From Pyrrhoderma lamaoense (taxonomy: Eukaryota > Basidiomycota > Agaricomycetes > Hymenochaetales > Hymenochaetaceae): a DNA stretch of 64,000 bases. Positions 37,401-52,302 of this stretch are shown piece after piece. The stretch is taken from assembly GCA_002794735.1 (NCBI GenBank), contig NBAZ01000006.1, positions 310,001-374,000 of the forward strand. Direction: 5' to 3'. Every line of letters begins with the position of its first letter. Position 1 is the stretch's first letter. The position numbers and the translations under genes were made by a program. The notes below the pieces were generated by a model that saw nothing but the letters and a program-made list of their open reading frames with translations, did no database searches and was not told where the DNA came from.

Positions 37401-37757
37401 TGTCGAATTCCTCAGGGGTGGAGGGCTTGTCACAAAGTAATTGTAGTTACAGTTATGTCACACGAAATTAGATTTACAATGAGGTAGCATCGATATCGTT
37501 ATTATTATTACAGGTTACAGATGTGCTAAAACAGTCTGATTGTACATTCTCCTCAAATACCCCCACGAGTTGTTCTGAGAATAGAAACCGCATAAAGCCA
37601 GAAATGTGATTGGACGATCAGAAATCAGGCTGTAGAGTGTACGCCCTCTGGTATGGGTTGCTATCACAAATCGGTTGAGTATATGGCCAATTTTACTCCA
37701 TTTTGCTCCACAAAAGAGAGGGAAGCATCAGGAGGATATATGAGCTGAATAACTTAC
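34400..37757. other. Gene-poor spacer
   Basis: No recognised gene on either strand. A GT repeat lies at 35315-35340. Open frames at 35689-35997 (+) and 37169-37351 (-) show no family match. The missing 3' half of the cyanase gene would be expected at the right end but was not found. Confidence 0.5.
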
Positions 37758-38096
37758 AGAAGTGATGTCCAAGGCACGAGCAAGTGCATTGAATTCGTCG
37801 TCAGTCGGCCTTGCCTTTCCGGTGCACACTGTATGCGTTGTAGGTCCCACATATGACCAGATTGATTGCGCATACAATAGATTATGCATTCAATAATATA
37901 GATGTACAGGAGTTAGAGTATTGCAATATACGTTCATCACAATAAGTCTCTATTGGTAAAAGTCGAGTACCGAATCCTACATACCGTCGATAACATGCTG
38001 CTCGTCCCTTCCAATCGCGGATGCGATCTGGGAGTAGGACAAACCCTTTCGCTCTTTAGCAGCAGCGAGAGCAGAACAGACTGGAGCAGGTGCCAT
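37758..38096 (-). pseudogene. Cyanase (cyanate hydratase), N-terminal half only
   Basis: Cyanase converts cyanate and bicarbonate to ammonia and CO2 through carbamate. Two exons are clear: 37985-38096 (MAPAPVCSALAAAKERKGLS, then YSQIASAIGRDEQHVID) and 37758-37828 (VCTGKARPTDDEFNALARAL, then DITS), joined in frame and followed by a good GTAAGT donor. They match the N-terminal helix-turn-helix-like oligomerisation domain. The catalytic C-terminal domain (family run DPLIYR-x-YE and FGDGIMSAIDF with the Arg, Glu and Ser active-site residues) could not be found in any frame down to about 36000. Either a truncated relic, or the third exon lies beyond an unusually long intron. A TATA sequence at 38204-38214 suggests the promoter is still present. 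Confidence 0.65.
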
Positions 38097-38203
38097 TAGG
38101 TTTGATGAGAGACGTGTAATGAGAACTGTAAAAGGTGTAGTCTGATTTATAGGAGTGAAAAATGCGCTTGCAGAACGCTCAGGATGAACGCCCCCCCTTC
38201 CCC

Positions 38204-38214
38204 TTTATATATAC
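38204..38214 (-). promoter_or_regulatory. TATA box of cyanase gene
   Basis: TATATATAAA on the minus strand, about 110 bases before the ATG at 38096, next to a C-run at about 38191-38197. Confidence 0.45.
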
Positions 38215-40124
38215 ATACAATCGGAGCATCTGCAATCGTGGGTATATTGCTTACTCCTATCAAAAAGAGTGCTTAAAATGTATGATAGATATCTAGATGT
38301 TTTGATTGATCTTGATAAGCAAGAACCGTGATCTTCTTCTTCTGTCTACCTTTCTTCTCTCCTTCGAGTAAGACCTAAAAGTCGACTTCTCATGAGCTTC
38401 CCCGAGAAATCTCAATGTTTTTTGGTTCAATACACAAGATGTCGGTACCATGGGCTGGGTTCAACTCAGCTCAACTCACAGATTCCACGATTTTCTTTCA
38501 AGTAACTTTCCTAGCCTTGCCTTCTACACATGTTTTTTTACTCCGAATTTGAAAATCTTGTTCTTTATACGGAGACAAGTTTTCTCCCACTCCATGAGGG
38601 TACCCTAAACATGGTTTCTGAGTACCTACCGGTTCGTTAAGTTAATAAAAGACCTTATGATAAGAAGGAAGGCAGTTCGTATTCCACATTTCTCTACTCA
38701 AGACGGCTACAATAGTAATATTAGTAACAAAGCGCACTAATATGAGTGAGCTTTTATGAAGCACCTTCTTCGAGTTCTAGGTCATACCCGGAGTTCTTGT
38801 CGTTAAACGAAATAACCGATATCATGATCCATATCAAGAAAGTGTGAAGAGAGTATTTCCATCCTCTATCAGATAAATATAGCAGGCTCTATCTATCATC
38901 AGCCCTGAGCTCCGGCGTTATAGATTGAGAATTAAACGAATTATAATTCCAATAGCAGAAGTTGATACTGGACACGATAACTATCCATTAATTTAATGCA
39001 GCGCATATAGTCGTGACCACGTAACAGATACTAAGTTTAGGCATACCCATAATCAAGTTAGTGGGCAGCGTTCAATGCTGTTACCCACCTCAGACAACTT
39101 TCGTAAACTGCCTCGTATGGTCAGTATGAGTACCGTTTACTTTCACTAAGCTTATCTATAAGGCTAACCTCCAGGAGTGTCTGTCCGCTATCTGGGTTGG
39201 ATGCCTTCCAGCTCATGAACTTTATCCCCTGTAGCAGCGATTTATGATAACTACTTTTGCGTTTTCCTTTTGTTAGACTTCACTTAGAGAAAAAGAAGGT
39301 AACGCTACAAATTGAGTCAATGTATGTGACATCAGATTAGTTATATTCTTAGTTTCAATTGAGCCTAGTCTCAAAGCTACAAAAGTTTATTCATGGAGAT
39401 ATAATATCTAGCTTCTTCCTTAGGAAAATCATAATCATTCAATTAAGATATTCACTGTATTTTCTTTTCGCCCTCAGATTGTATTGCAATAGTACAGGTA
39501 CAAAGTCTTCTGAACTCTTCTTGATGGCTTCATGTGACCTAAGCAAATTTAGGCGCGGCCCGATATTCTATATACCCGAATTACCATGGATTTTCTTAAT
39601 GAACACAGTATTGTTTCTCCCGCTAGGGTGCATCATCCTAGCAATGAGTATCTTATACATGTAGCTTTACCGCGGTTTAACATCGGTACTTGGGATCAAC
39701 TCGTGGCCCATCAAAAATATAATATGATCTTCTTCTAGGAAAACATTCAGTAATGAGGTGTTCACGCACGACAAACAATGATAACATATCTTTTATGACA
39801 TGTCAAGGTCATCATACCTTCTTCGAAGTAAGATGATTCATTTTACTCCGCATATTTTGACGTGGCTGGGACTCGGACTGTTCCCATATAACTGTAATAT
39901 TTTTATCTTGTACTCCGCAGTCCCAACCCAAAAGCTCCGTCTGGACTCTTAAATGGGAATAGTAAACACAAGACACTGCGATCTTATGATTATTACATTC
40001 GTTACAGAACATACAACTCATTTGTATTTCTATCATATATGCGCATAAGTTCCGATAAACCACCGAAGCCGAGCTTTTCTCATCCAAAAAATCTCTGTCG
40101 TCATGGTCATGGATCAGCTTATAA

Positions 40125-42060
<1,936 letters not shown>

Positions 42061-42357
42061 GATCCTAGCACAAATTTGTTTTAGTTTCAGCTGTATCATC
42101 ATAGGGAGTTGATCATCTCTCATGTAATAATATGTGATGAGCCTTCAAGAATACAAGTACAGTCAGTCCAATAGCACTCAGTCTCCTCTTGTTAGTATAA
42201 CGGCACGAACTATCATGAAAAATCTGGTATAGTTGTAACTTACATGCTACATGAGATATAAGCATTGCACATACTATTACATCAATAGTTATTCTTCACC
42301 CCATTATTCATACCTTTCCATATCTTCAAATAGGTAAAAAGAGATCCTAACGCATGA

Positions 42358-43882
42358 TCAGTACATTCTCACAACACCATCATCTCCTGCTACCCAGACA
42401 TTATTCAAAGAATCAACAAAAATTGTGCGATTAGGTTCGCAATCTCCACCTCCAGCAAGTTCCGCATACACCTCAACTTCGGGCTCGTTGGCGTTCTCCG
42501 GGACAGACAAGCTAATTTGAGCTATATAAGGTAGACCGTCTGATGTTGCTACTGTAAGTTGGACTTTCTTACCACCACTAGTATGCGATGCCTCTGAGCT
42601 TCCGTTAGAAGGTGTAATGAAAGCTAACCCTTCGATATTTGCAGTATTCCTTCTAAAGCAACACCTGTATAGTGGCGAAAATAGCGATTGGATATCATAT
42701 ATAGCAACAACACCGCTTGAGGTGCCTAGAGCCAGCAAATTACAAGTAGGATCATATTCATCATCTTGAATGACGGTAAGAGAGGTGATGGCCCCATGTT
42801 TTGTATAATTTGGGAGCGAAGACGAGTGGAATACAGATATCCCGGACGTAAGTTCGATGCATTCAAAATTCCCATCTTGCAGTGCAAGGAAAACATATTT
42901 ATCTTTTGTTCCAATTTCTTGAGTAGCATCTCCTGAAGTAGCTTCGGTTCCCTGGGGGGCTGAGTTTGAGCCATTCATGCTGCCATTTGAGGCATTACTA
43001 GAACTCGAAACGAGAGCGATGGAATTGATGGAAGAGTAACTCTGAGAACCAGCTAACCGAATTTGCTGGCCATTACTGACATCCCATAGACGAAGCGTGC
43101 CATCTAGGGCCGAGGAAACCACATTTCTCCCTCGTTCGATGATTGCGATTCCTGTCACAGAACGCCTATGTCCTTTAAGGGATCGCACGGGTTTTGGTGC
43201 GACGGTGCTTGTAAATTCTAGCTCGGCATTTAATACATGAAGTGTGAAGTCTGCTCCACCAGTAAGAAGGACTCGAGAAGATGGGAAATACGTAATTGAG
43301 GTTACAGCACTTCCAGAGAGATGAGGTGTATATATAAGCGGTGTTGCTCGTGAATCAAGTGCCAGACGACGAACAGCCCCACTAGCGTATCCGATAGCTA
43401 TTTGTGCATGGTCTGGAGCGACAGCAATTGATGTTACCTGCTTTGACTACGTGAAGAAAGATTGGACGTGTCAGCCGGAAACATGGGCAAACTGATAGCA
43501 TTACCCTTATTGAGCTATCTGTTTCTTGGAAACTATACTTCGGAATTCTGATGATTGTTGAGGGTACGGATAGAGCCTCACATGATGCACGAAAGCCTCC
43601 CTATCTAGCTTGTAAACATCACTTTATGAGTAAACCAAGAGTTCAGTAAATGACACGCACGTTTTCTCCTCTCTCAAAGGTTATATTACCATCGGAAATC
43701 AGCTCTAGTGAGCGAGATTGTTGACCAAGTGCAATATTCACTTTCCCATGCACAGAGGGTGATCCGACCCTGTAACAGGATACCCATATATTTTCGGACA
43801 ATATAATTCCATCGTTAACGTCTTTAATAACATTCTGAAAGTCGTTCTGAACACTTATAATTGGAAGGACGATGGGATCCAT
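42358..43882 (-). CDS. PAAF1/Rpn14-like WD40 protein
   Basis: WD40 propeller resembling PAAF1/Rpn14, a chaperone that binds proteasomal ATPases during 19S base assembly. Four exons: 43655-43882, 43582-43608, 43505-43537, 42358-43446. Total 1377 nt, 458 aa. Start MDPIVLPIISVQNDF. The short exons give LDREAFVHH and YSFQETDSSIR and were chosen because they keep phase; they are less certain than the ends. WD-repeat signatures: VTSIAVAPDHAQIAIGYASG, SITYFPSSRVLLTGGADFTL, RSLKGHRRSVTGIAIIERG, SSALDGTLRLWDVSNGQQI. The C-terminus ends NNVWVAGDDGVVRMY. A Ser/Asn-rich insertion (SSSSNASNGSMNGSNS) lies between blades. Convergent with the xylanase gene (297 bases apart). Confidence 0.78.
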
Positions 43883-44131
43883 TGATGCACGGTTTTGCAG
43901 AGGCGTAGTCACATACAGTCCCAGGTAAATACGTAATCTGAAGTCATCGCATATAGTCACTCTTTTAGTTTTCGCGAATTACTTTTTTCAACTACCACTA
44001 TATAACACAAGTATGGGTACCAATGATCTATTATTTGATTGAGTATGATGTATGTCTATGCTTTTGTATTCTGGCCCTCTAGAAGGAGCAGTCAACGTTT
44101 TAGCAATATTGGTGAAGTGGAAACTAAACTA

Positions 44132-45129
44132 TCACTCACGGTAATCATATACAAGACGGCACATAATAGTCTCTTCGTCCGATCCTTTTAATCGAAGTTA
44201 AACCCTGGATTTCTTAAGCTTTGGTACGTACAAACCTTTAGCATGCACCTTTCTGACGTGCTTTCTTTCTCCCTCAATATCTGCAAAACCCCAAACCTAG
44301 AATCAATCCGTGAAGTGAAGAGTTATTTCCGATCAGGATAAGCAGAACTTATCAACTGTATCTGACTTGCCTGGCTAGTAACCCATGATTTCCCTCCTTT
44401 TGAAGTGTCTCCCTCAAGCCGGGCTAGTATAACTCCATGCTCAATAGTGTCTAAGGACCAGCCCTCTTTTTGCCAATCACTATCAAGCTCGTCTACTCTA
44501 GCTCTTTGGATACTATGCACTTTTTATTATATCCACAATATCCACAATAAGCTAGGATCCTATGAAATCCCGTACAGAAGCAATAGAACTTACAGACAGG
44601 TCCAAATGCAGGCGACTCTTGCTGGATTCTCTGTACGGCAGATGTGTTAGAAACTTGTTCTTGAAGTAACAGAGAGCTCGCTGGCATACACTTCCATCCA
44701 ACATGCGTTCCTCACTACCTCCTTTGAGGCCCATAGGACCTTCTTGCGTAGTTTGTACATGTTCATTGCCGTCAGAGTCCTTGAAGTGTTTTATGTACAA
44801 AGTAGGGGTTGCAGATGAGACAACTTTGCGTTTAGCCCAGCCCATTCCTAGTTTCTCAATTGTTAGAGATGTGTATTGCTATTCTTTGAGTAAACTTGTA
44901 CTTACCCTGGACACGTAAAACGTCGTCAAAGCCTGTATACGAGCATATGGTATGTAGTTTTGTGCTATATATATATATATATATAATACGGAACTCACTA
45001 TCACTTTGCCCTTTGTTCTAGTTGATAAGTAACAATTAAGTTGAGATCCTCTGAACGAACACATATTATACATACCAATACATAAACGCCTTGGAAGTTG
45101 CGAGAGTCAATATCAGTCGGAACAGACAT
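44132..45129 (-). CDS. Conserved fungal beta-rich protein of unknown function (lipocalin-like)
   Basis: Belongs to a common uncharacterised Dikarya family that I recall as lipocalin/FABP-like; no reaction known. Eight small exons: 45076-45129, 44999-45017, 44906-44932, 44690-44847, 44594-44630, 44371-44519, 44236-44296, 44132-44184. Total 558 nt, 185 aa. Family run: NFQGVYVLNKGQSDSFDDVL, VQGMGWAKRK, LYIKHFKDSDGNEHV, LKGGSEERMLD, SPAFGPVLHSIQRARVDEL, DWQKEGW, EHGVI, SWVTSQVWGFADIEGERKHV, and the terminal CRLVYDYRE. What first looks like a one-base break near 44690 is removed by a 59-nt intron with a CTAAC branch site. The intron at 44297-44370 starts GCAAGT. A (TA)n repeat sits in the intron at 44933-44998. 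Confidence 0.8.
44966..44985. repeat. (TA)n microsatellite in intron
   Basis: Ten TA units inside the third intron region of the small beta-rich protein gene. Confidence 0.85.
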
Positions 45130-47000
45130 GGTCAAAAAACAAAAGAATCTGGTGAACTATAGTTAGCTTCCGCAATTCGTAGTTATCTAGCATATTTATA
45201 TGAGAGGTGAAAGGAACTTCTCACGGAGTAGAATGAACGCTTGTAGCAGTACATGTCAGCGCAATCACGAAACTCGAGCTTTCTTCCGTCCTAAGCTATG
45301 AACATAGCATCATTGGAATGGCATTGGGTAGAGAAGTTATTTTTAATTCTGAAGCTAGAAATAGGCTAATGCACTGCGTAAAACCATATTTGCTTTCTTG
45401 AACCCGCATCGGATACCGGTGCGTAGAGGATAAAGGAAGCGACGAGTACTATGACATATTATTTGAAAATAACACTAGAAATATGTTAAAAGAAAGAAAT
45501 GATCGAAGTGGTTGCTAGAGACTCTTCATATACCAGAATGCAGGAAGAATTTTTCTGTTTTATACGGTAACAGTTTCTTTCTTTCCTTTTTTTTAGCTCT
45601 CCAAAACTCAAAAGCTGAACCCTTTCTTGTTTTCTTCTTCCATAGTCACTTCAATCTAGACTCTTGATTCTTGGAGTTGGAGATGGGAAGTAGGATAGGA
45701 GAAATGACGATGCATCCCTAAGTATTTCAAGCATTTTTAGCATTTTTAATATTTTTAAGCTAGTGCATTGTTATCCGGTTATATGATACGTTTACATGAA
45801 ATAGTAAGAATAAAGAATGAGAATGAGGATAGTAATGGATGCGAGCGTGAATGAGAAGAAGAAAGTACGAGGGTGTGTGTTTTAACTCTAACTCTACATG
45901 GTTCTCCTCTTAACCCCGAAGTGGATCGAATGGAGGTTATTGTTAGGATAAGATCTTAAAGAGGCAATATAATGCTTATTTTTATCATTAGTATACTGAG
46001 ATACTGCTATATTGCTATTCAACGCGTGCACTAAAGGAAAGGAAAAAAAAAAGTGGGAAATGAGAAATGAGAAATGGAAAATGGAAAATGAGGAATGAAA
46101 ATGGAAAATGGGACGTGATTGGGAGAAGAACAAGATCATCACCACATACATACATACATACGTGCACGTATGCTTGGTTAGGTTAGGTTAGCGCCCGTGT
46201 GTGTGTGTTTTATGCATGGCATGATTTTTGTTTTGTTTGTTGTTTTGAGCAGACTCGAATAGGTTTACTACACGCTACACGCTACACGGCTACACTACAC
46301 ACATACACACACACATCCCTTCTTTTCTACGATCTACGACAACCGATCAAAACCAAATCTAAGCCCATCAACCGATCGGAGGACGAAGTTACACAGCAAG
46401 ATACCCTTCAGGTACCGTCATTTTTCTGTGCGGGTGTTCAACATCGGAGTTAATAGTTGAATTATTTTATTCTACTTGCTTGCTTACTTGCTTACTTACA
46501 TTGTTGATTGACCTCTCATAGGGCCGTTACGCTTATTGTTCCTATTTGAGAGTTCGAGGGAGAAAGTGAATTCGGTATATTCTGAGTCCGTTACGAAAGA
46601 ACGACTTGTCAGATGTTCTGAGAATTGAACAGGGCTCTTCTTCCGTTCCGTTTCTTACCATACAAACACATACATACATTACCTCCCCCTCTTACCTTAC
46701 AACTTGATCTAACAACTTGATCTACTCCAACTCGACCTTCTTTCTCTCTTTCCTTCTTTTTGGATATTTTTTGATTTTTGGTACTAGGTTTTCCCTCGCC
46801 TAACTCTTACTTCTTTCTTACGCCTTAATTTTCACACGAAAGGAAAGGAAGGAGGGGGTGCCAGACGGACGAGAACTTTTCCCATTTGCAGTCTTTTCAC
46901 ATTTTTCTACGTTTGCGCGAGTAATCCGATAGAAGAGGGAAGGAGAAAGAGAGTGTGGTTGTTTTGTTGGGAAAAACCCCTTTTCCCCCTCGATTCTTAA
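45130..47000. other. Intergenic region upstream of RING C
   Basis: About 1.9 kb, no recognised gene. Simple-sequence patches: GAAATG/GGAAA-like units near 46050-46110, CATA units near 46140-46160, GT-run near 46195-46208, CTACACG units near 46270-46300, TACTTGCT units near 46470-46498. The right half is probably a long 5' UTR/promoter of RING C. Confidence 0.5.
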
Positions 47001-50000
47001 ATGCTTGTTGTTCGTGCATCGTCAACATGCGATGTCTGTCTAGACCGTTACGCTCCAGACGCTTCTACTTCGAACTCAAATAACAACAACAACGACAATA
47101 ATAATAATGCTACCCGAGTGTTGAATCGCGCCCGCACGTTGTTGCTTGTGGACATGTTTTCTGTTTGAGGTGTTTGAATAGCTTGAGGGTTCCGAGGACT
47201 TGTCCGCTTTGTCGAGCGCCGGTACACATTTCGAGAGCGGTTAGGGTACATGTGGACTTTTCGTCTGGATCGGAATCTTCTAGTTCATCATCATCTTCCT
47301 CATCGTCTTCCTCATCCCCTTCTTCCACAGCCGCTTCGTTATCGGATTCGGAGGAAGGACTCGATGCGACTGAGTTGAGGCAAAGACGGAGACGTAGGCG
47401 AGAGGAAGAGAAGGAGGGTAGGAAGTTGTTGAAACGACTTTCGAGAGCTGTTATTTCTTGTTCTGCCAACGCTGATGATGTAGACGTACGCATGCTCATG
47501 GGTTCGGGAGGTGATGAGACGCAGGTACTTGCACAGGAAGAACTGGCTTCCGCGGTGGATGAAGTCCGGACTTGGTTATCATCCACAAACATCTCCGATA
47601 ATGATACTATCAGCACACGCTCTAAGAAATCAGCGACTGTTGCCGCTCTTCGTACCACCCTTCTTCATTATGATCGTATCACCTTACTATCCCGCTCGCT
47701 TGAAGAAATACGAGACGAATATGCTCGGGCTACTGCTGAGCAAAGTCGATGGACTTCGGAACGCGAAAATTTGATGAGGAAAGTAAGAAGGGCTGAACAA
47801 AAGAGGGAACAGGAAGCAAGGATGGCTAGTGCTCAGGAGAAAAGATGGGTTGTAAGAGTACAGGAGGTTGAGAGGGAATGCGAACGTAAGGTGAGTAGAA
47901 TGCCGATACATCTAACCCACCCACTTCCTTTTCCTCCTTTTTTCTTTATCTACTATAGAGAATGCTAACCCTTTGTTACCTAGATCACTGAAGCTGAGAC
48001 AGCGAAGATGAAGGCAGAATCCGATCTGAAAGCCGCCCAAGAAACCCAAGTAGAAATACTAAACCAGCTAGAACGGGCGCAGAATAAATTACAATCACAG
48101 GCTCAGACGAACGAGACTACGTCATCAACTCTTACTCGTAAACGTTCTCAAGCGAGATCCACGTCTAGCACTCATGCAACTGCAAGTGCACAGCAATCGC
48201 GTAGAATTTCTTTACATATACAGGAGCAACAGCCACAACAGCAGCAGCCACAACAGCAACAGCAACTACAACAACAACAACAACAACAACAAGTACAACA
48301 GGTTACCTTTCCTACATTCCCTGCTAGTGATCCTATATCGCCTGGTGTCTCGTACGTTGAAGCTGCCAGCAGGAATCCCCTTCCTCGCCCTCCAGAACCC
48401 ATACCACTTTCAAAGCTACCTGCGTTCGCTCGTCCGAGACCAGGAAGTAGACAGTACGAAGCTGCCAGAGCCTTAGCAAGGCATACTCATGGACATGGAC
48501 GTAGAGAAGAGAGAGAAGGGGAGCCCTTAGAGACTGATTCTGGACGTGATAGGGATAGAGAACAAGAAAGAGACAGGGACAGGGATAGAGAACGGGAACG
48601 GGAACGGGAAAGAGGAAAGGAAAAAGACCGCCGTCATCGATCGCGATCAAGACGGGAAAAGGAAAGGGCTCGTGAACAGCGGGAACAAAGAGGGACGGAT
48701 ACTTCTGCTACTGAAACTCAGGAGAGAAGGAGGAAGCGTGATGAAAGAGAGCGAGAGCAGGACCGAGATCGTGAACGTGAATTTGAGCCTCCGTCGTCTA
48801 CCGACCCTACTTCTGAGGAAGTTGTTGACTTGAATTCTGTTACTGCGGCTCCGAGAGGAATAGTAGGGGGGTGGGGGCTTGAGCGCTCGTGTCGTGCTTC
48901 TTACGCCTCAAGTACAAGTGCCGGGACGAGCGGAGAAAATGTTGCTGCAACTAGTGGGCCTAGTAGCACCACGCAAAGTAACACGAATTCGACAGCAGCA
49001 ACTGCAGTAGATTCTGAGGGCCATGTCGGATCGGCGTACACACGTACTATGAATGTCGTTGCTGGTTCTTTGGGGTTCGGCAAAGGCAAGGCTAAAGAGG
49101 AGAATATTGATGAGCACGAGGAAGAAGACGAGTATGTATTCGTTAAGTCAGAGTACGAAGAGGGAAAGGAGGAGAAGGCTCGAGAGAGGGAGAAAAGAAG
49201 AGAAGAAAGAGATAGACGACGTGAATACCCATCATCTCCAACCCCAGGTGCCGACGCCCAAGCTTCTCGGTCTTCTCAACCACAAGCACTGGCAGAAACA
49301 CAAACACAAACACAAACAACTACATATCAGTATCCACAGAAACAGGAATCTAAGGTTCTAGGACTAGTTCTTGTACCCAGTCCAGACGGAAATGGATATC
49401 AATATCGTTACATTTCGGTACCTCCGCAATCGATAGCCCAAGCTATACAAGCCGATGTTCAAGAACCTACACGGTCTACGTACGCCTATGTTTCTGACAA
49501 TCGCTCTTCAACAGCTGCAAGTACAGCTACAAGTGGAACGGTTAGAGCAGATTCCCGTGCATATGCATATTCTCAAACTCAGCCAATAGTTTATTCTCGA
49601 GCTCAAACGGAACCCCGAACGCAGCCCGGACACATGAACAACTCATTGGTAGACACCCAGCGCAGACATCGTCATCAACGGCCCTACACTTCCCACAGCC
49701 GCGGAGAGTGTCATTGAACATTCCCGAGCCTTCTCCGGACCCTTCCCCGTCTCCCGTTAGACCCCAGGCTGATTATGATTCGAGTATCTCAAATATTCCG
49801 CGCATAATTGATGTCACGAATACGGCGACGGATATAAGGAATCTCAACATCCCACCCGTAAGCATACATGTTAACGGGCCTGTCTCTGTTGTGTATGATA
49901 ATCTGGGAACTCAGACTCAAACGTACCCGCCTGTTTCAACGCACCGCGATGAGAATCATGCTTTAAAGCACAAGGCCTCTGATACAAGTACTATAAGCTC

Positions 50001-50784
50001 CGCAAGCACGACGAGTACTACTAGTACTAAGAGTACTGGTACAGGAAGAAGTATCAGTTTATCGGGTACAAAGGGTGAAAGACGAAAGCAACTCTTGGAC
50101 GCATTGTTTACGGAGTCAACGTCCCATAAATCAAGTGGACCTAGTACTGCACCTGCAGTTCCTGCCCCCGTTCTCGGTTCTGGAGCAGGAGGGATGTCGA
50201 TACCTTCTGCTTCCGAATCATCGACAGTTAGTGGTGTATCAATCGGTTTCGCATTAGACCATCCAACTGCCTCTTCTACAGCAGCTTTAGGCAAGGTTTC
50301 AACTGTGTATGGGAAAGCGTCTTCTAGTCGAGGGAAGAGCATGACAGATGTTGAGACAGCTACTGTCGCTCCAACTGTACGTGGAGTCCCAAGTCGCGAT
50401 GGACGTCCTTCTCGTGGCCTGAGTTCTGGAGTAGGGACAAGACCTGGTACAACTGTCCCTGAGTCCGGGAGAGAAACGTATTCGCAAACGCCTCAAGTGC
50501 AAACTCCGGCGTACACACAAATGGGATATGTTCAAGTTCCCTACAACCAGATGTATACTTATTCACATCCGCTTCCTGGTACTGTATACCAATACCCATC
50601 CGTTCCGGCAACTAATGCGACAAGAGGAGGTGAAAGTGTGAGAGGCGCGAATATGGCAGCTACTGGGTCTGGATATCAGCCTCAACCCTTACCCAAACCT
50701 CCATCATTCACAAACTTTGATTTCTCTTCTTTAAATGCTGGTCCTTATGATTCGTATATAAGAAGGGGTGCCTCACGTAAGTAA
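47001..50784 (+). CDS. RING-finger / coiled-coil / charged and Ser-rich protein C
   Basis: Probable RING E3 ligase of about 1200 aa, paralogue of A and B. Exons 47001-47890, 47984-49648, 49699-50784. Start MLVVRASSTCDVCLDRY; the finger continues VVACGHVFCLRCL and CPLCRAPV. The loop between Cys pairs is expanded by an Asn-rich run. At 47105-47110, next to an (AAT)n run, one base appears to be missing: the upstream frame ends in ATRVLN and the RING continues as YPSVESRPHVVACGH. Next come a poly-Ser/acidic stretch, a coiled coil (SEQ: RRAEQKREQEARMASAQEKR), and poly-Gln (48221-48300). A strongly charged Arg/Glu/Asp-repeat (about 48540-48780) follows, then acidic and Ser/Thr-rich disordered regions to FDFSSLNAGPYDSYIRRGASRK. 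The intron at 49649-49698 resolves an apparent frame break. A GTAAGT overlaps the stop, so an extra 3' exon is conceivable. Confidence 0.75.
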
Positions 50785-52302
50785 ACACCCTGAAGGAGGT
50801 CGAAGGTCGTGTTTTAAGCTTCAGAGAGAAGGAAGGTGATGGACATTTATTTCTTCTCTCTATTATACTGGTTCACCAATTCTTTCTTTTTTTACCCTTA
50901 CTGGTTTATCATTCCACTGGTTATTTGGTATACCTTTTTACCCCAACTTTTTTTACTCCATCTGAACTAAGGATCCTTTTCATCTTCTATGTGTTGTCTT
51001 GTATTAATAACTACTTTTTCTTCATCTCCATTACCTTATTTCATAGGTCTGTGTATGTATTTTTACCTCTTTTCATACGTTTTCTTCCTCATTTTTTCAA
51101 CTTTCTTGTATTTTCTTGTCATTCCTTGGTCGACGACTTATGGTGATCCTGTTTTTACAGGGAGTTTGACGATCTATCTGGCCTTTTCCCATATCTTTCC
51201 TATCTAACCATAAACTAATTGCTCAATGTCTTCACGTCTTCCCATTTCATGTTGTTTACGTCTACATAGGGGCTTTGGTCCCCTAAACTCACGCGTTATA
51301 CTTTCTTTCCTCTCTCTCTCTCTCTCTTGCTTGCCTGCTTATATATCTTTTTAATTTACGTGTTGTTTCCCTTCTTATATCATGTATCTACATTAACAAT
51401 TTTTTCCCTTTCTACTGAGAATCTGAGTTCATACCTACTTACCTTCAAGTTACCCTTCCTTTCAAGTTGTAAAGTTGCTTTGCGGTACCTTCCGAACAAT
51501 AAACTTTTTCGAATCTTTTCATCTTCATTCTTTTCCCGGTAATTTTTCTTATTCAGTATCTGCTTTGACTGCGCAAAGTCAGCCTTGATCAACAGGAGAC
51601 TCGTGAGATCCTCCTGCCCCTTATCCCAACTCTCTTTTGTATATAGTTTGGGTTCAAAGTGTATATCTTGTCCAACTTCAAAAATAAAGAAAGACGTTAC
51701 CGTTCTTTCAAAAAAAGAAACTTTTGATCTTCCGCTCATTCGTAACCATTTAAAAAGGATTCCCAGGTAAACAGAATACACATTTCCAAAACGGGGGAAA
51801 AGAGAAAGGTATAATATTAATGTAAAAAAGCACAGGAAACATTGACAAAAGACCAACAGTAACACGCACATCATAAAACATAAAACATAAAACTAGAGAA
51901 GAATACTATTGTACTGATCTTTTTTCCCTGTTGCACAGCTCATGAGTGCGAAAAAACTCCCTTGAAAACCCCCATATCTGTTTCTTTTCCGGATAACTAT
52001 CGGTGTCTGGAGTGTACTACAAAAACTTTAATGGCTGTTAAGATTTTTGTAGGAGCAATCTGAGAAGAAACAACTTATTAGCGCCGAATATTAAAGGGAA
52101 TTTTGTGAGATATTAAAAAAGTGAACTAGCTATAAGCTTAAGTCGGGTTATGATGCTTGGTCAAACAGCATTTTATATTCACATCCATAATCATGCGGAA
52201 TACATTGTTTATAGAAAAGGAGCATGAACGAGAAGTAACAAAGGTACAATCATACTCACATGTGAGTCGCCTGGAAGTACATGAGAAGGAGGTAGGAGAC
52301 CT
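50785..52302. other. Pyrimidine-rich 3' flank of RING C and spacer
   Basis: 50870-51560 is strongly T/C-rich on the + strand, like the flank of RING A. A CT repeat lies near 51312-51330. 51560-52302 shows no gene; an open frame at 51380-51874 (-) lies within biased sequence and is not called. Confidence 0.5.

Noticed and set aside
44594..44700. Apparent frameshift in the lipocalin-like gene
   Set aside because: Explained by a 59-nt intron (44631-44689) with a CTAAC branch site; splicing gives EERMLDGSRIQQESPAFGPV.
49640..49710. Apparent frameshift in RING C
   Set aside because: Explained by a 50-nt GT-AG intron (49649-49698) with a pyrimidine-rich end; the frame continues as PRRVSLNIPEPSP.
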